From Chloroflexota bacterium (GTDB lineage: Bacteria > Patescibacteriota > Saccharimonadia > Saccharimonadales > Saccharimonadaceae), in the NCBI GenBank assembly GCA_004145215.1, contig SEAL01000013.1, positions 1-40,017 of the forward strand: DNA of 40,017 nucleotides. Reading direction: 5' to 3'. The translations under genes and the position numbers were made by a program. This document shows positions 1 through 7,267 of the stretch, in pieces. The notes below the pieces were generated by a model. That model made no database searches, was not told the origin of the DNA, and saw only the letters and a program-made list of their open reading frames with translations. How positions within the stretch are numbered: the stretch's first letter is position 1; each line of letters opens with the position of its first letter.

Positions 1-4
1 TATT

Positions 5-430
5 ATGGCAAAAAAGATTATCGGTAATCTAAAACTACGTATCCCAGCTGGCCGTGCGACTGCAGGTCCTCCTGTAGGTTCAACACTTGGTCAATGGGGC
101 CTCAACATGATGGATTTCATCAATCCATTTAACGATGCAACAAAAGCAGACATGGGCAAGGACGTCATCGTTCACATCCAGGTCTACGAAGATCGAACGT
201 TTACATGGAAGTCACTTGGTCAGCCAGTTGACGACGCAATCCGTGATGCAATTGGCATCAAAAAGGGTAGCGGAAAACCACATGCTGAAAAAGTTGGCAA
301 AATCACTCGTGCACAGTTAGAAGTTATCGCTGAAGCAAAGAAAGATTTTTTGAACGGCAATGACATGGACGCTCGCGTCAAAACCATCGCCGGAACTGCT
401 CGTTCTATGGGCGTTGAAGTAATCGACTAA
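5..430 (+). CDS. rplK: 50S ribosomal protein L11
   Basis: L11 binds the GTPase-associated region of 23S rRNA at the base of the L7/L12 stalk. The 141-residue length is typical of the family. The N-terminal half carries the proline-rich segment 'RIPAGRATAGPPVGSTLGQWG', characteristic of L11, and the C-terminal half is the RNA-binding domain ending 'TARSMGVEVID'. The gene starts four bases into the window, so its promoter and any upstream partner (normally nusG) are not visible. It is followed by its own intrinsic terminator, so it is not simply co-transcribed with rplA. Confidence 0.97.
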   Translation: MAKKIIGNLKLRIPAGRATAGPPVGSTLGQWGLNMMDFINPFNDATKADMGKDVIVHIQVYEDRTFTWKSLGQPVDDAIRDAIGIKKGSGKPHAEKVGKITRAQLEVIAEAKKDFLNGNDMDARVKTIAGTARSMGVEVID

Positions 431-449
431 TCATTGGTTAACGCACAGT

Positions 450-483
450 AAAATACACGCATCCATACGGGTGCGTGTATTTT
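450..483 (+). terminator. Intrinsic terminator after rplK
   Basis: A 12-bp stem AAAATACACGCA / TGCGTGTATTTT surrounds a 10-nt loop. The stem ends in T residues and lies 20 nt after the rplK stop. It separates rplK from rplA. Confidence 0.85.
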
Positions 484-494
484 GATATAACAGA

Positions 495-523
495 TTGCGA
501 GTGCAGTATATTCGTGGTATAAT
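495..523 (+). promoter_or_regulatory. Sigma70-type promoter for rplA
   Basis: TTGCGA (495-500), a 17-bp spacer, then TATAAT (518-523) preceded by TGG, an extended -10. The predicted start near 530 gives a leader of about 60 nt before rplA. That leader contains a GGCC-TAAT-GGCC hairpin and a GGGAGG sequence, a plausible place for L1 autoregulation, although I cannot identify the classical L1-binding motif with certainty. Confidence 0.75.
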
Positions 524-555
524 CAGCATACAATCAATCAATGTTGGGAGGCCTA

Positions 556-615
556 ATGGCCGTTATCACCACAGAAAGGGTTTACACCTATGGCAAAAAA
601 AGCCGAATTGCTTGA
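556..615 (+). CDS. Possible 19-aa leader ORF overlapping the rplA start
   Basis: An ATG with a good SD (GGGAGG, 546-551) opens a 19-codon frame that ends inside rplA in another frame. The SD is stronger than the AGAAAGG preceding rplA. It could be a coupling or regulatory leader peptide, or chance. No homology is recognised. Confidence 0.25.
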   Translation: MAVITTERVYTYGKKSRIA

Positions 616-1582
616 ACAAGCAGCTGAATTAAAGTTGGAAGTAAGCGAAAAGAATACAATTGCTGAAATCGAAGCAGCAATCGCGACAGCAGGAGCTGTT
701 GACGTAGAAGCAGAAATCGTAAAAGAAGAAAAAGCGACAGCAAAAGCTGGTAAGCGAAGCGAAAAATCACTTCGTGAAGCTGAAGAACTTGCAGAAAAAG
801 AAGCTCGTAAGGAAGCAGGCGACACTGCGCCTCAATCAGACGAAGCAGAATCTAACATGAAAAAAGGCCCACGCCCTGTCGTACGTCCACGCATCGAACG
901 TCGTGGCAAAAGCTACCGCAAAGTTGCTGAACATGTTGATGCAACAAAATCATACCCACTTGCAGAAGCATTGGAAATTGCAACAAAGACAAACCCTTCA
1001 AAATTCGATGCAAGCGTTGAAGTACACGTTCGCCTAGGAGTTGATCCTCGTCAAGCAGACCAGAACGTTCGCGCAACCGTTAGCCTACCCAACGGTACAG
1101 GTAAAACTGTTCGTGTTGCTGTATTTGCACCTGATGCAGAACATGCAGCCGCTAAAAAAGCCGGTGCTGATGTTGTTGGCGATGAAGCATTCATCAAACA
1201 ACTAGAAAAAGAAGAGCTAAACTTTGATATTTTGGTCGCAACACCACAATACATGCCAAAACTAGGTAAATTTGCCCGTTTGCTTGGCCCACGTGGTTTG
1301 ATGCCAAACCCAAAGAGCGGCACTGTTGCCACTGACGTTGCAAAGGCTGTTACCGAAGCAAAAGCTGGTAAAGTTGAATACCGCGTCGACAAACAGGCGA
1401 TTGTTCACCTAGCTATCGGTAAAGTTTCATTCGGTGCTGATAAGCTAGCTGAAAATGCAAAAGCATTCTTCGATAGCTTGCAGTCTCAGAAGCCTTCGAG
1501 CATCAAGGGAAGCTACGTACGAACTACTTCGATCAGCACCACTCAGGGTCCTGGTATCAAAGTAGACAACGTCGTTAGCTAA
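590..1582 (+). CDS. rplA: 50S ribosomal protein L1 with a long N-terminal extension
   Basis: L1 forms the mobile L1 stalk near the E site and usually represses its own operon. The conserved core begins near residue 107 and includes 'GLMPNPKSGTV' and 'GKVSFGADKLAENA' type motifs. At 330 aa it is about 100 residues longer than usual. The extra N-terminus opens with an amphipathic segment (about residues 5-31) that resembles SAP or Rho-N-like helix-turn-helix modules, followed by a Lys/Glu/Ala-rich linker (about 40-100). The ATG at 590 has AGAAAGG upstream. A later Met at residue 90 would give a near-normal L1, but it lacks a convincing SD and the extension has strong coding character. Confidence 0.95.
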   Translation: MAKKAELLEQAAELKLEVSEKNTIAEIEAAIATAGAVDVEAEIVKEEKATAKAGKRSEKSLREAEELAEKEARKEAGDTAPQSDEAESNMKKGPRPVVRPRIERRGKSYRKVAEHVDATKSYPLAEALEIATKTNPSKFDASVEVHVRLGVDPRQADQNVRATVSLPNGTGKTVRVAVFAPDAEHAAAKKAGADVVGDEAFIKQLEKEELNFDILVATPQYMPKLGKFARLLGPRGLMPNPKSGTVATDVAKAVTEAKAGKVEYRVDKQAIVHLAIGKVSFGADKLAENAKAFFDSLQSQKPSSIKGSYVRTTSISTTQGPGIKVDNVVS

Positions 1583-1599
1583 TTCTGACCACTACTTTC

Positions 1600-1632
1600 A
1601 AAAACTCCCTCACATTACGGGGGAGTTTTTGT
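1600..1632 (+). terminator. Intrinsic terminator after rplA
   Basis: Stem AAAAACTCCC / GGGAGTTTTT with an 11-nt loop and a T tail. The tail runs directly into the -10 element of the next gene. Confidence 0.88.
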
Positions 1633-1638
1633 TATGAT
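1630..1638 (+). promoter_or_regulatory. Extended -10 promoter giving a leaderless esterase mRNA
   Basis: TGT-TATGAT is followed by only 7 nt before the ATG at 1646. No SD and no clear -35 are present. This is one of the repeated leaderless arrangements in the window. Confidence 0.6.
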
Positions 1639-1645
1639 AATATGA

Positions 1646-2605
1646 ATGGCACGAACGGGACTGACTACCGCGAAAAAGCGATTGCGCGCAACCTATATCC
1701 ACCACATCCTCTGGGGAGGACTGTGTTTGCTGTTACTAGGACTACTAATGGCGGTCTGGTTTCATACCCAGGAATTAAATCGTCAGTCACAACTATTAGA
1801 ACAACGCATCGCGCTGCAGTCACAAGCACCCTGCACGGCAAGGGATTCATGGGAGTCTGATACGACAAAATCCTTTACAATAAATTCAAATGATACTAAT
1901 AGGACTTATTTAGTACATCTGCCAAAAGACTTTAAATCAACGCAGTATTACCCAGCAGTATTATTCTTTCCAGGCAAGGGTGGGTCAGCAAACGATGGTG
2001 AACGCGTATTCAAGCCGAGTGGCGTTCCTGCGATAGCCATATTCCCACAACCAACAATTGGTAAAGACAATGTCTATTCATGGCAGGGGGCGCCGTATTC
2101 TTCGGGGTCAGATGACGTACGGTTTGTCGCAGACATACTAGATCGAATCAGCGGACAGTTATGTGTATCACGATCGCACATCTATGCCGCTGGTATGTCT
2201 AATGGTGGCGGAATGGTGTCGCTACTGTCATGCCAAATGCCCGATAGAATCGCTGCATTCGGTATCGTTGGCGGTGCGTTCTACTATCCAACATCAGACT
2301 GTACGCCAAAAGCGCCTGCGCCAGTCATTAATATCCACGGAGACAAAGACAACACTGTACCGTATAACGGATCGTTGCAGCGGCGTTTGCCAAAGATTGA
2401 CGAATGGGCCGCGTATCGCGCATCAAAAAATGGCTGTAGCGTCCGGCCATACATAGCGTCCACGACAACCAGCATTACTACGACCTGGCAATTTTGTCGT
2501 GATAACGCCACAGTTCAAAATGTAAAACTACTCGGTGTTGGGCATGTATGGATGACAAATGCTACCGAAACAATTTGGAATTTCTTTAGAACACAGTCAC
2601 TATAA
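1646..2605 (+). CDS. Membrane-anchored alpha/beta-hydrolase, PHB depolymerase/feruloyl esterase-like (LpqC family)
   Basis: This is a predicted extracytoplasmic esterase. A basic N-terminus and one hydrophobic helix (about residues 21-39) make a signal anchor, and the catalytic domain follows from about residue 75. The nucleophile elbow is 'GMSNGGG' (Ser185), the acid is probably in 'HGDKDNTVPY' (near Asp235), and the histidine is in 'GVGHVW' (His300), in the order expected for the fold. Cys residues at 63, 173, 196, 219, 264 and 284 suit disulfides outside the membrane. The substrate cannot be read from sequence; a carbohydrate-ester or polyester substrate is possible. The 1646 start is preferred over the out-of-frame ATG at 1642. 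Confidence 0.82.
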   Translation: MARTGLTTAKKRLRATYIHHILWGGLCLLLLGLLMAVWFHTQELNRQSQLLEQRIALQSQAPCTARDSWESDTTKSFTINSNDTNRTYLVHLPKDFKSTQYYPAVLFFPGKGGSANDGERVFKPSGVPAIAIFPQPTIGKDNVYSWQGAPYSSGSDDVRFVADILDRISGQLCVSRSHIYAAGMSNGGGMVSLLSCQMPDRIAAFGIVGGAFYYPTSDCTPKAPAPVINIHGDKDNTVPYNGSLQRRLPKIDEWAAYRASKNGCSVRPYIASTTTSITTTWQFCRDNATVQNVKLLGVGHVWMTNATETIWNFFRTQSL

Positions 2606-2606
2606 C

Positions 2607-2818
2607 GAAAAATCCCCGCGATAAAGCGGGGGGTGGGGTCGAGGTGCCATTCGACACCCCGACCCCATTCCGAGCGCGTCAAAGCGGAGTACTCCACCTT
2701 TGCAGCTGCCTCGCCAAAGTTGCCGAATCGAACAAGAGCGGCAAAACTGCCGAGCCTTACTTTGGTGTCATCACACCTCATCGCAGCAGTCATCCTATTT
2801 TCCAATCTGTCGTAGGTA
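2607..2818 (-). ncRNA. Candidate structured non-coding RNA, about 210 nt
   Basis: Read on the minus strand, this stretch has a promoter (next entry), a chain of hairpins and an intrinsic terminator (CCCCGC-TTTATC-GCGGGG then ATTTTT). Helices in order: GGTGT/ACACC; a closing helix CCAAAGT/ACTTTGG enclosing CGGCA/TGCCG; a nested CGAG/CTCG with CAAAG/CTTTG around GGAGTACTCC; then GGGGTCG/CGACCCC. It ends against the 3' end of the esterase gene, so it is not a leader for a minus-strand gene. The ORF track's 96-aa minus ORF here is likely a shadow. It does not show the signatures I know for tmRNA, SRP RNA or RNase P RNA. Confidence 0.6.
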
Positions 2819-2824
2819 ATTCAA

Positions 2825-2852
2825 ACTATACTCTTTCTATATAGAAAAACAA
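2825..2852 (-). promoter_or_regulatory. Promoter of the candidate ncRNA
   Basis: On the minus strand: TTGTTT (2852-2847), a 16-bp spacer, then TATAGT (2830-2825). Predicted transcription start near 2818. Confidence 0.55.
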
Positions 2853-2933
2853 GTATTTTCCACTATTTTCTAGTAGACTGGTTGACAGGGTGGGTGAACA
2901 TTTCGAGTTTACCCCTAGTACACTGGAGTTGAC

Positions 2934-3734
2934 ATGGTGCATACACCATACGAAGACTTGCTTCGGCTCGTCACCGACAGCGGAGCAATCAAAGCGGACC
3001 GCACTGGAACTGGAACACGAAGTATCTTCGGCCATCAAATGCGATTCGACCTGTCGGAAGGATTTCCGCTGATCACCACAAAAAAGGTTCACACGAAATC
3101 CATCATCTACGAGCTTCTATGGTTCCTGAAAGGGGACTCGAACGTCAAGTGGCTACAGGAGCGTGGCGTCACGATCTGGGATGAATGGGCAGACAAGGAA
3201 AGCGGCGAACTGGGCCCCATTTATGGAGTACAGTGGAGGGCTTGGCCGACGCCGAACGGCGGGTACGTTGATCAAATCAGCCAAGTCTTAAATACGCTGA
3301 AGCAAGATCCGGATTCACGCAGGATGATCGTATCAGCGTGGAACGTGGGAGAAATCCCTCAGATGGCTCTGCCGCCATGCCATGCGTTTTTTCAGTTCTA
3401 CGTGGCTGATGGTAAATTGTCTTGCCAGCTGTACCAGCGCAGCGCCGATCTGTTTTTGGGAGTACCGTTCAACATTGCCAGCTATGCACTGCTGACACAT
3501 ATGATCGCCCAGCAGGTGGGTCTGGGCGTTGGTGACTTCATCTGGGCTGGCGGTGATTGCCACATCTATGACAATCACCGGGACCAGGTCCGTGAACAGC
3601 TGAGTCGCAAGGCATTTGCGTACCCGACACTGGAATTGGCTCCTCGAGACTCGATTTTCGATTACCAGTTCGAGGACGTGAGCATCGTCAACTACCAGCA
3701 TCACCCGGTCATCAAGGCGCCGGTCGCAGTCTAG
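2934..3734 (+). CDS. thyA: Thymidylate synthase
   Basis: Converts dUMP to dTMP with methylenetetrahydrofolate. The 266-aa length is typical. The catalytic cysteine is in '[12 protein letters not shown]' (Cys149), the dUMP-binding region '[20 protein letters not shown]' is intact, and the arginine pair lies in 'DSRRMI'. A GGAG sits 5 nt before the ATG. By eye the gene is richer in G+C and uses CTG and GCC/GCG codons more than its neighbours, so recent transfer is possible. It sits next to folA, which regenerates the folate it oxidises, and near dcd and tmk. Confidence 0.97.
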   Translation: MVHTPYEDLLRLVTDSGAIKADRTGTGTRSIFGHQMRFDLSEGFPLITTKKVHTKSIIYELLWFLKGDSNVKWLQERGVTIWDEWADKESGELGPIYGVQWRAWPTPNGGYVDQISQVLNTLKQDPDSRRMIVSAWNVGEIPQMALPPCHAFFQFYVADGKLSCQLYQRSADLFLGVPFNIASYALLTHMIAQQVGLGVGDFIWAGGDCHIYDNHRDQVREQLSRKAFAYPTLELAPRDSIFDYQFEDVSIVNYQHHPVIKAPVAV

Positions 3735-3744
3735 GGACACGCCC

Positions 3745-3785
3745 AGCCCCGGTCAGATTCATGCAAATTGGATTTGGCCGGGGCT
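3745..3785 (+). terminator. Hairpin after thyA, weak terminator
   Basis: AGCCCCGG / CCGGGGCT with a 25-nt loop, just after the thyA stop. The tail (ATTGTACTTT) is only moderately T-rich. The hairpin lies between the convergent ends of thyA and folA and may serve both. Confidence 0.5.
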
Positions 3786-3794
3786 ATTGTACTT

Positions 3795-4286
3795 TCATGA
3801 GCGCATGTACGTTACGAATGAGTACGAAAAATCATTATTATCGTCTGGATCAAAATGCACTCTTGATCCCGGCTGTTCAGACCAGTTATTTTGCAGTTCT
3901 GGAAAATGTGCATCGACGCCTTTAAATTCAGCATGCACTTCAGTTGCATGCACCAGATCAACCAGAGGAACTGATTGCCTATACACTTCGCCGCCGCCAA
4001 TAATAAATGTTTGGCGACCTACTTCAACTGATTCTAAAGCTTGATCGAGTGTATGCGCGACAGAAATTCCCGTATCCTGGATTGCACGCCTCGAAAGTAC
4101 AATGTTTTGTCGATGAGGAAGTGGCCGTCCGATCGATTCATATGTCGCTCGACCCATAATCACTGCAGCTCCTAACGTCAACTCGCGAAAATGCCGCATG
4201 TCCGCTGGCAGCTGGCCAGCCCATGGCAGATCACCTTCGATTCCAACGCCTCGATTCATGTCATATGCTACAATCAACTGATTCAT
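3795..4286 (-). CDS. folA: Dihydrofolate reductase
   Basis: Reduces dihydrofolate, the by-product of ThyA, to tetrahydrofolate with NADPH. The protein starts 'MNQLIVAYDMNRGVG' and is 163 aa, normal for the family. It has 'GDLPW', the substrate-binding acid in 'LPADMRHF', 'GRATYESIGRPLP' and the NADPH-loop 'IIGGGEVY'. The ORF track adds nine residues, but the promoter evidence (extended -10 TGC-TATGAT 6 nt upstream of this Met) places the true start here, on a leaderless mRNA. It is convergent with thyA. Confidence 0.95.
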   Translation of the reverse strand: MNQLIVAYDMNRGVGIEGDLPWAGQLPADMRHFRELTLGAAVIMGRATYESIGRPLPHRQNIVLSRRAIQDTGISVAHTLDQALESVEVGRQTFIIGGGEVYRQSVPLVDLVHATEVHAEFKGVDAHFPELQNNWSEQPGSRVHFDPDDNNDFSYSFVTYMRS

Positions 4287-4292
4287 GAAACT

Positions 4293-4320
4293 ATCATAGC
4301 ATTCATCTTCCATGCTACAA
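4293..4320 (-). promoter_or_regulatory. Leaderless promoter of folA
   Basis: Minus strand: TTGTAG (4320-4315), a 16-bp spacer, then TATGAT (4298-4293) preceded by TGC. Six nt separate the -10 from the ATG. Confidence 0.62.
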
Positions 4321-4397
4321 TCGATATAGATTCAGGAGAGGGTACGTGCGCGATATTCGTTGCGCAGCAACTACTTTGATATATCCAGGAGGAAACT

Positions 4398-4724
4398 ATG
4401 GCTGAGAATCAGACGGCAACTAACGAATATTATCCAACCGTCAGTGCGGTTATCGTTCATGACGATAAAACACTACTGTTGCTCCATACGCAACATAATC
4501 TATGGCTAGCACCGAGCGGTCATGTGTTTTTAAATGAAACACCTATCGACGCAGTTTTTCGACAAACTGCCGCCGATACGGGGATTACCGACAATTACCT
4601 AAAGGTTCTGGTGCCGTATTCTGACAACATGGCGTTTGAACGTGAAGCGACGAATAACACGACACAACCTGTGCCGTTTGACATCAATGTCCACGCCGAA
4701 GCCGGTAATCAAATACCGAAATAA
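4398..4724 (+). CDS. Truncated Nudix hydrolase-like protein
   Basis: An excellent SD (AGGAGG) precedes the ATG. Residues 14-70 look like the start of a Nudix fold ('VSAVIVHDDKTLLLLH', 'LWLAPSGHV'). The Nudix box is degenerate: 'GHVFLNETPIDAVFRQTAADTG' keeps the first G and E but has Q, A and D where the metal-binding REUxEE glutamates should be. The frame stops at 108 aa, right after 'FDINVHAEAGNQIPK', so the last third of the domain is missing. The stop abuts the open frame of dCTP deaminase. It is probably catalytically dead, possibly kept only as the translated upstream part of this operon. Confidence 0.6.
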   Translation: MAENQTATNEYYPTVSAVIVHDDKTLLLLHTQHNLWLAPSGHVFLNETPIDAVFRQTAADTGITDNYLKVLVPYSDNMAFEREATNNTTQPVPFDINVHAEAGNQIPK

Positions 4725-5416
4725 AGACCGCTATTGCTGACGAGACAATCGTATGCGTCCCATACAACCCAGATAACGTATCCGAAGCCAGCCTTGATTT
4801 TACGCTGGGCCATTATTTTTTCAAACAAGAGTATCAGGAAGACGCAAAGGTCTATAATCCGTTCGATAAAGGTGACGTCGATCGCTATTTCAAAGGTCCG
4901 CTTGAGGCCCAGTCACACAAAGAATGGTGTGACAAAAACGGCTACAAACTTTTCGAAAACATCCCCAAAGACCACCCTATCATTGTTCTGCGTCCTGGTG
5001 AACGCATTCTAGCGCATACCCATGAGTTTGTCGGTATACGTACCCATGGCGGCGCGTGCGAAGTAAAATCACGCAGCAGCTGGGGGCGAAACGGTGTTGC
5101 CGTTTGTTTTGATGCGGGTTGGGTAGACCCAGGTTATATTAACCGCATCACGTTAGAAATTTATAACTTGAATATGCACGAATCGGTTGTATTGCCTGTT
5201 GGCGAGCGTGTCGGTCAATTGATATTTCACAAAACAGGCCCTGTCGATGGTGATTATAGCGATGGCCGTGGTGGCGTCAGCGGTAAATATCAACACACAA
5301 GCGACCTAGATGAATTAATCCGTACATGGAAACCAGAAGATATGCTGCCACGCGCCTACAAAGATTCGCGCAAAGCACCGCCAATAATTAAGGGGCTGGG
5401 AGAGGGAATTAAATAG
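4709..5416 (+). CDS. dcd: dCTP deaminase family protein, open frame with no visible start codon
   Basis: The ORF track shows only the last 82 codons because the first ATG is internal (5168). The frame is actually open from 4709, about 235 codons. It begins 'SNTEIKTAIADE', which aligns with the usual dcd start (M-x-L-S-x-x-E-I), and continues through 'SEASLDFTLG', 'RPGERILAHTHEFV', 'KSRSSWGR' (catalytic Ser and Arg), 'GWVDPGY' and 'ITLEIYN' (general-base Glu). Only about three N-terminal codons are missing. No ATG, GTG or TTG lies near; ATA at 4721 overlaps the Nudix stop (ATAA) and ATT is at 4733. The product would make dUTP or dUMP from dCTP, feeding ThyA. It is followed after 1 nt by tmk. 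Confidence 0.75.
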   Translation, partial: SNTEIKTAIADETIVCVPYNPDNVSEASLDFTLGHYFFKQEYQEDAKVYNPFDKGDVDRYFKGPLEAQSHKEWCDKNGYKLFENIPKDHPIIVLRPGERILAHTHEFVGIRTHGGACEVKSRSSWGRNGVAVCFDAGWVDPGYINRITLEIYNLNMHESVVLPVGERVGQLIFHKTGPVDGDYSDGRGGVSGKYQHTSDLDELIRTWKPEDMLPRAYKDSRKAPPIIKGLGEGIK

Positions 5417-5417
5417 T

Positions 5418-6122
5418 ATGTCTGAACGTGGAGTATTTATCGCTATTGAAGGTGGGGATGGCTCTGGAAAAGCGACGCAAAGCGAACACCTTAACAAACA
5501 TTTATCCAGCAGGTTAGGAGAGAGGGTACTTAAGACAACATTCCCTCGATACACGCAAGATTCTGCCGTGTATGCTGAGCGATATTTAAACGGGGAATAT
5601 GGCCCCGCGGACAGTGTATCTGCGGATCTTGCCTCATTAGCATTTGCAATCGATCGGTATGCCGGCAGTCATGACATACGTGATCATCTAGCAACCGGCT
5701 CTGATGCAGTTGTTATCAGTGATCGGTACATGGGATCAAACCTGGCGCATCAGGGAACAAAAATCAGTGACCCATCAGAGCGCAAAGAGTTTTACGAACG
5801 AACACTAAAAACCGAGTACGAGGTTCTCGGCATTCCGCGCCCCGACATAAATGTCGTTTTACTTGTACCCACGGACTTAGCACAGGCTAATGTTGATAAA
5901 AAGGACGCACGTTCGTACACGCTTCTCAAGCGTGACGTTCACGAAGCGGACGCATCTCATTTGGACAGAGCTAAACTGAACTACGAAGAATTGTGCCTGC
6001 TGTATCCTGATGAGTTTACGCCGATCGTCTGCATAGACGAACATGGACAGCTACGAACTATCGAAGATATTCAGATGGAGATTCGTGAAAAGATAAACCA
6101 GACAACTCGGTTAAGTATCTAG
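5418..6122 (+). CDS. tmk: Thymidylate kinase
   Basis: Phosphorylates dTMP to dTDP. Residues 8-19 form the P-loop 'AIEGGDGSGKAT', the DRY motif is in 'ISDRYMGSN' (near 101), and the region after it carries the lid ('DKKDARSY'). The 234-aa length is a little above average. The SD GGAGAGG lies inside the end of dcd and the start follows that stop by 1 nt, so the two are translationally linked. The 3' end overlaps the convergent gene by 4 nt. Confidence 0.95.
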   Translation: MSERGVFIAIEGGDGSGKATQSEHLNKHLSSRLGERVLKTTFPRYTQDSAVYAERYLNGEYGPADSVSADLASLAFAIDRYAGSHDIRDHLATGSDAVVISDRYMGSNLAHQGTKISDPSERKEFYERTLKTEYEVLGIPRPDINVVLLVPTDLAQANVDKKDARSYTLLKRDVHEADASHLDRAKLNYEELCLLYPDEFTPIVCIDEHGQLRTIEDIQMEIREKINQTTRLSI

Positions 6123-6991
6123 ATTGTATCACTATCGGCACTTAAGGTAGGAGCTATCTTCAGTTTATCAGCGCGCGTACTGTAATATGTCGTTAAAAGC
6201 GGAATCGCCCATTCAGGCTTATCTTGCATGCCACCGTCAATGCTAGTGCCTCGCATGCCAACGTAGGCTTCGAGTGCATCTCGCAAAGCGGTGGACTCTT
6301 CCGAATAATCGTAATCTTTGTCTCGGTCTGCTACTGTTTTGTGCTCTGCGCGCATTTTCCTCTTTAATCGAAGAGGCATGTCAGCTGATGCGTAATCGAG
6401 CAGCAGACAGTTACGAATAATAGTCATTATTTCACCGTTATAGTGCGTACGAATAATACGCTTACGCTCGACCATAACGCCGTTTTCATCGAACATCTTT
6501 ATCTTATACTTTGGATCTGACTTTTCGCGTCGAGTTTGCGCAACCCCTGAATCAATCGAATCTCGAACAGGTGTGTCGATAACTGATTGCGTATCCCACT
6601 GCGCAACATGAGTTTTGCGCGCTATTTCTACCGCACCGAACGCTGGATGCTCGTGCAACATCTGTATCATAGCAGCGGGGGAACTGTCGCCAGCGATTTC
6701 TGTAGCATAACGTTCGCGTATTTCACTCGATATATACTCGTGGCTATTCCTATCCGATTGGTCAGCAATCGTCGCCATTAGCGCTCGACTGGCAAGTGAA
6801 TACATCGCGTTATCCTGCAGCCGGTTTGCCGAACCTTCGATGACATTGATGGCTCGTAGGTACGAGCTAGGACCGAGAGTGGTCCTCGTACCATCTTTGT
6901 CGTCAACGATTTTTCTGGATGGCGCCCAAGCATCAATAGCTATGGGGTGATGGTCTGCTGTAGTGTATTCTGTCGGTTTTTGTTCGGACAT
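6119..6991 (-). CDS. Uncharacterised 290-aa protein
   Basis: I do not recognise a family. The protein is soluble and charged with no signal peptide or membrane segment. A central 'KYKIKMFDENGVMVERKRI' stretch looks like a short beta meander; the rest is likely helical. The start is supported by TATAAT (minus strand, 7006-7001) 9 nt upstream and no SD, a near-leaderless mRNA. The stop overlaps the tmk stop by 4 nt, tail to tail. No functional link to dTMP synthesis can be shown. Confidence 0.75.
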   Translation of the reverse strand: MSEQKPTEYTTADHHPIAIDAWAPSRKIVDDKDGTRTTLGPSSYLRAINVIEGSANRLQDNAMYSLASRALMATIADQSDRNSHEYISSEIRERYATEIAGDSSPAAMIQMLHEHPAFGAVEIARKTHVAQWDTQSVIDTPVRDSIDSGVAQTRREKSDPKYKIKMFDENGVMVERKRIIRTHYNGEIMTIIRNCLLLDYASADMPLRLKRKMRAEHKTVADRDKDYDYSEESTALRDALEAYVGMRGTSIDGGMQDKPEWAIPLLTTYYSTRADKLKIAPTLSADSDTI

Positions 6992-7042
6992 TATATTTTT
7001 ATTATACTACTTTTATAAATATTAGTCAATAGAGATCCGATG

Positions 7043-7071
7043 TTGACATTTTTACGATCATTCCCTATAAT
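7043..7071 (+). promoter_or_regulatory. Consensus promoter of the rplJ-rplL operon
   Basis: A perfect TTGACA (7043-7048), 17-bp spacer and TATAAT (7066-7071), the best promoter in the window, as expected for stalk proteins made in multiple copies. The start near 7078 gives a leader of about 190 nt. Confidence 0.92.
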
Positions 7072-7077
7072 TCATTC

Positions 7078-7204
7078 AGACATTACCAGAGACAGTAGCA
7101 GTAACGAGCAATCAATACTTAATTCGCTACCGAGGTGTATATATTCTATACGATAACCTACTAACGTCTTTGGTAATGCGAGCGCCAAAGACGTTTTGTT
7201 TTTC
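7078..7204 (+). ncRNA. L10 leader (ribosomal stalk autoregulatory element)
   Basis: The leader carries the pieces known from L10 leaders: 'GACAGTAGC', an ACTTAAT segment and 'GCTACCGAGG', with GTAGC/GCTAC pairing across the kink-turn region. An intrinsic terminator follows. The established mechanism is L10(L12)n binding its own leader; here the downstream terminator suggests transcriptional attenuation. Confidence 0.8.
7163..7203 (+). terminator. Attenuator terminator in the L10 leader
   Basis: An 11-bp stem AACGTCTTTGG / CCAAAGACGTT, an 11-nt loop, then TTGTTTTT. It lies between the L10 leader and rplJ, so the operon must read through it. Confidence 0.88.
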
Positions 7205-7267
7205 GCTCACATTACCGGTACATTGACAATTCGGTCGAATAATTAAAACAATCAAAGGAGACATTTT

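Noticed and set aside
2700-2760. GTTCGATTC (minus strand) resembling a tRNA T-loop
   Set aside because: The flanks cannot form a T stem or acceptor stem; no tRNA can be folded here.
2515-2805. 96-aa minus-strand ORF overlapping the candidate ncRNA
   Set aside because: No SD or start context, and the sequence is dominated by strong hairpins and a terminator, so RNA is the better explanation.
4700-4740. Programmed -1 frameshift joining the Nudix and dcd frames
   Set aside because: No slippery heptamer occurs before the stop (ATA CCG AAA TAA). Deletion or non-AUG reinitiation fits better.
5168-5416. Separate 82-aa gene from the ORF track
   Set aside because: It is the C-terminal part of the dCTP deaminase frame; the ATG is internal with no SD.
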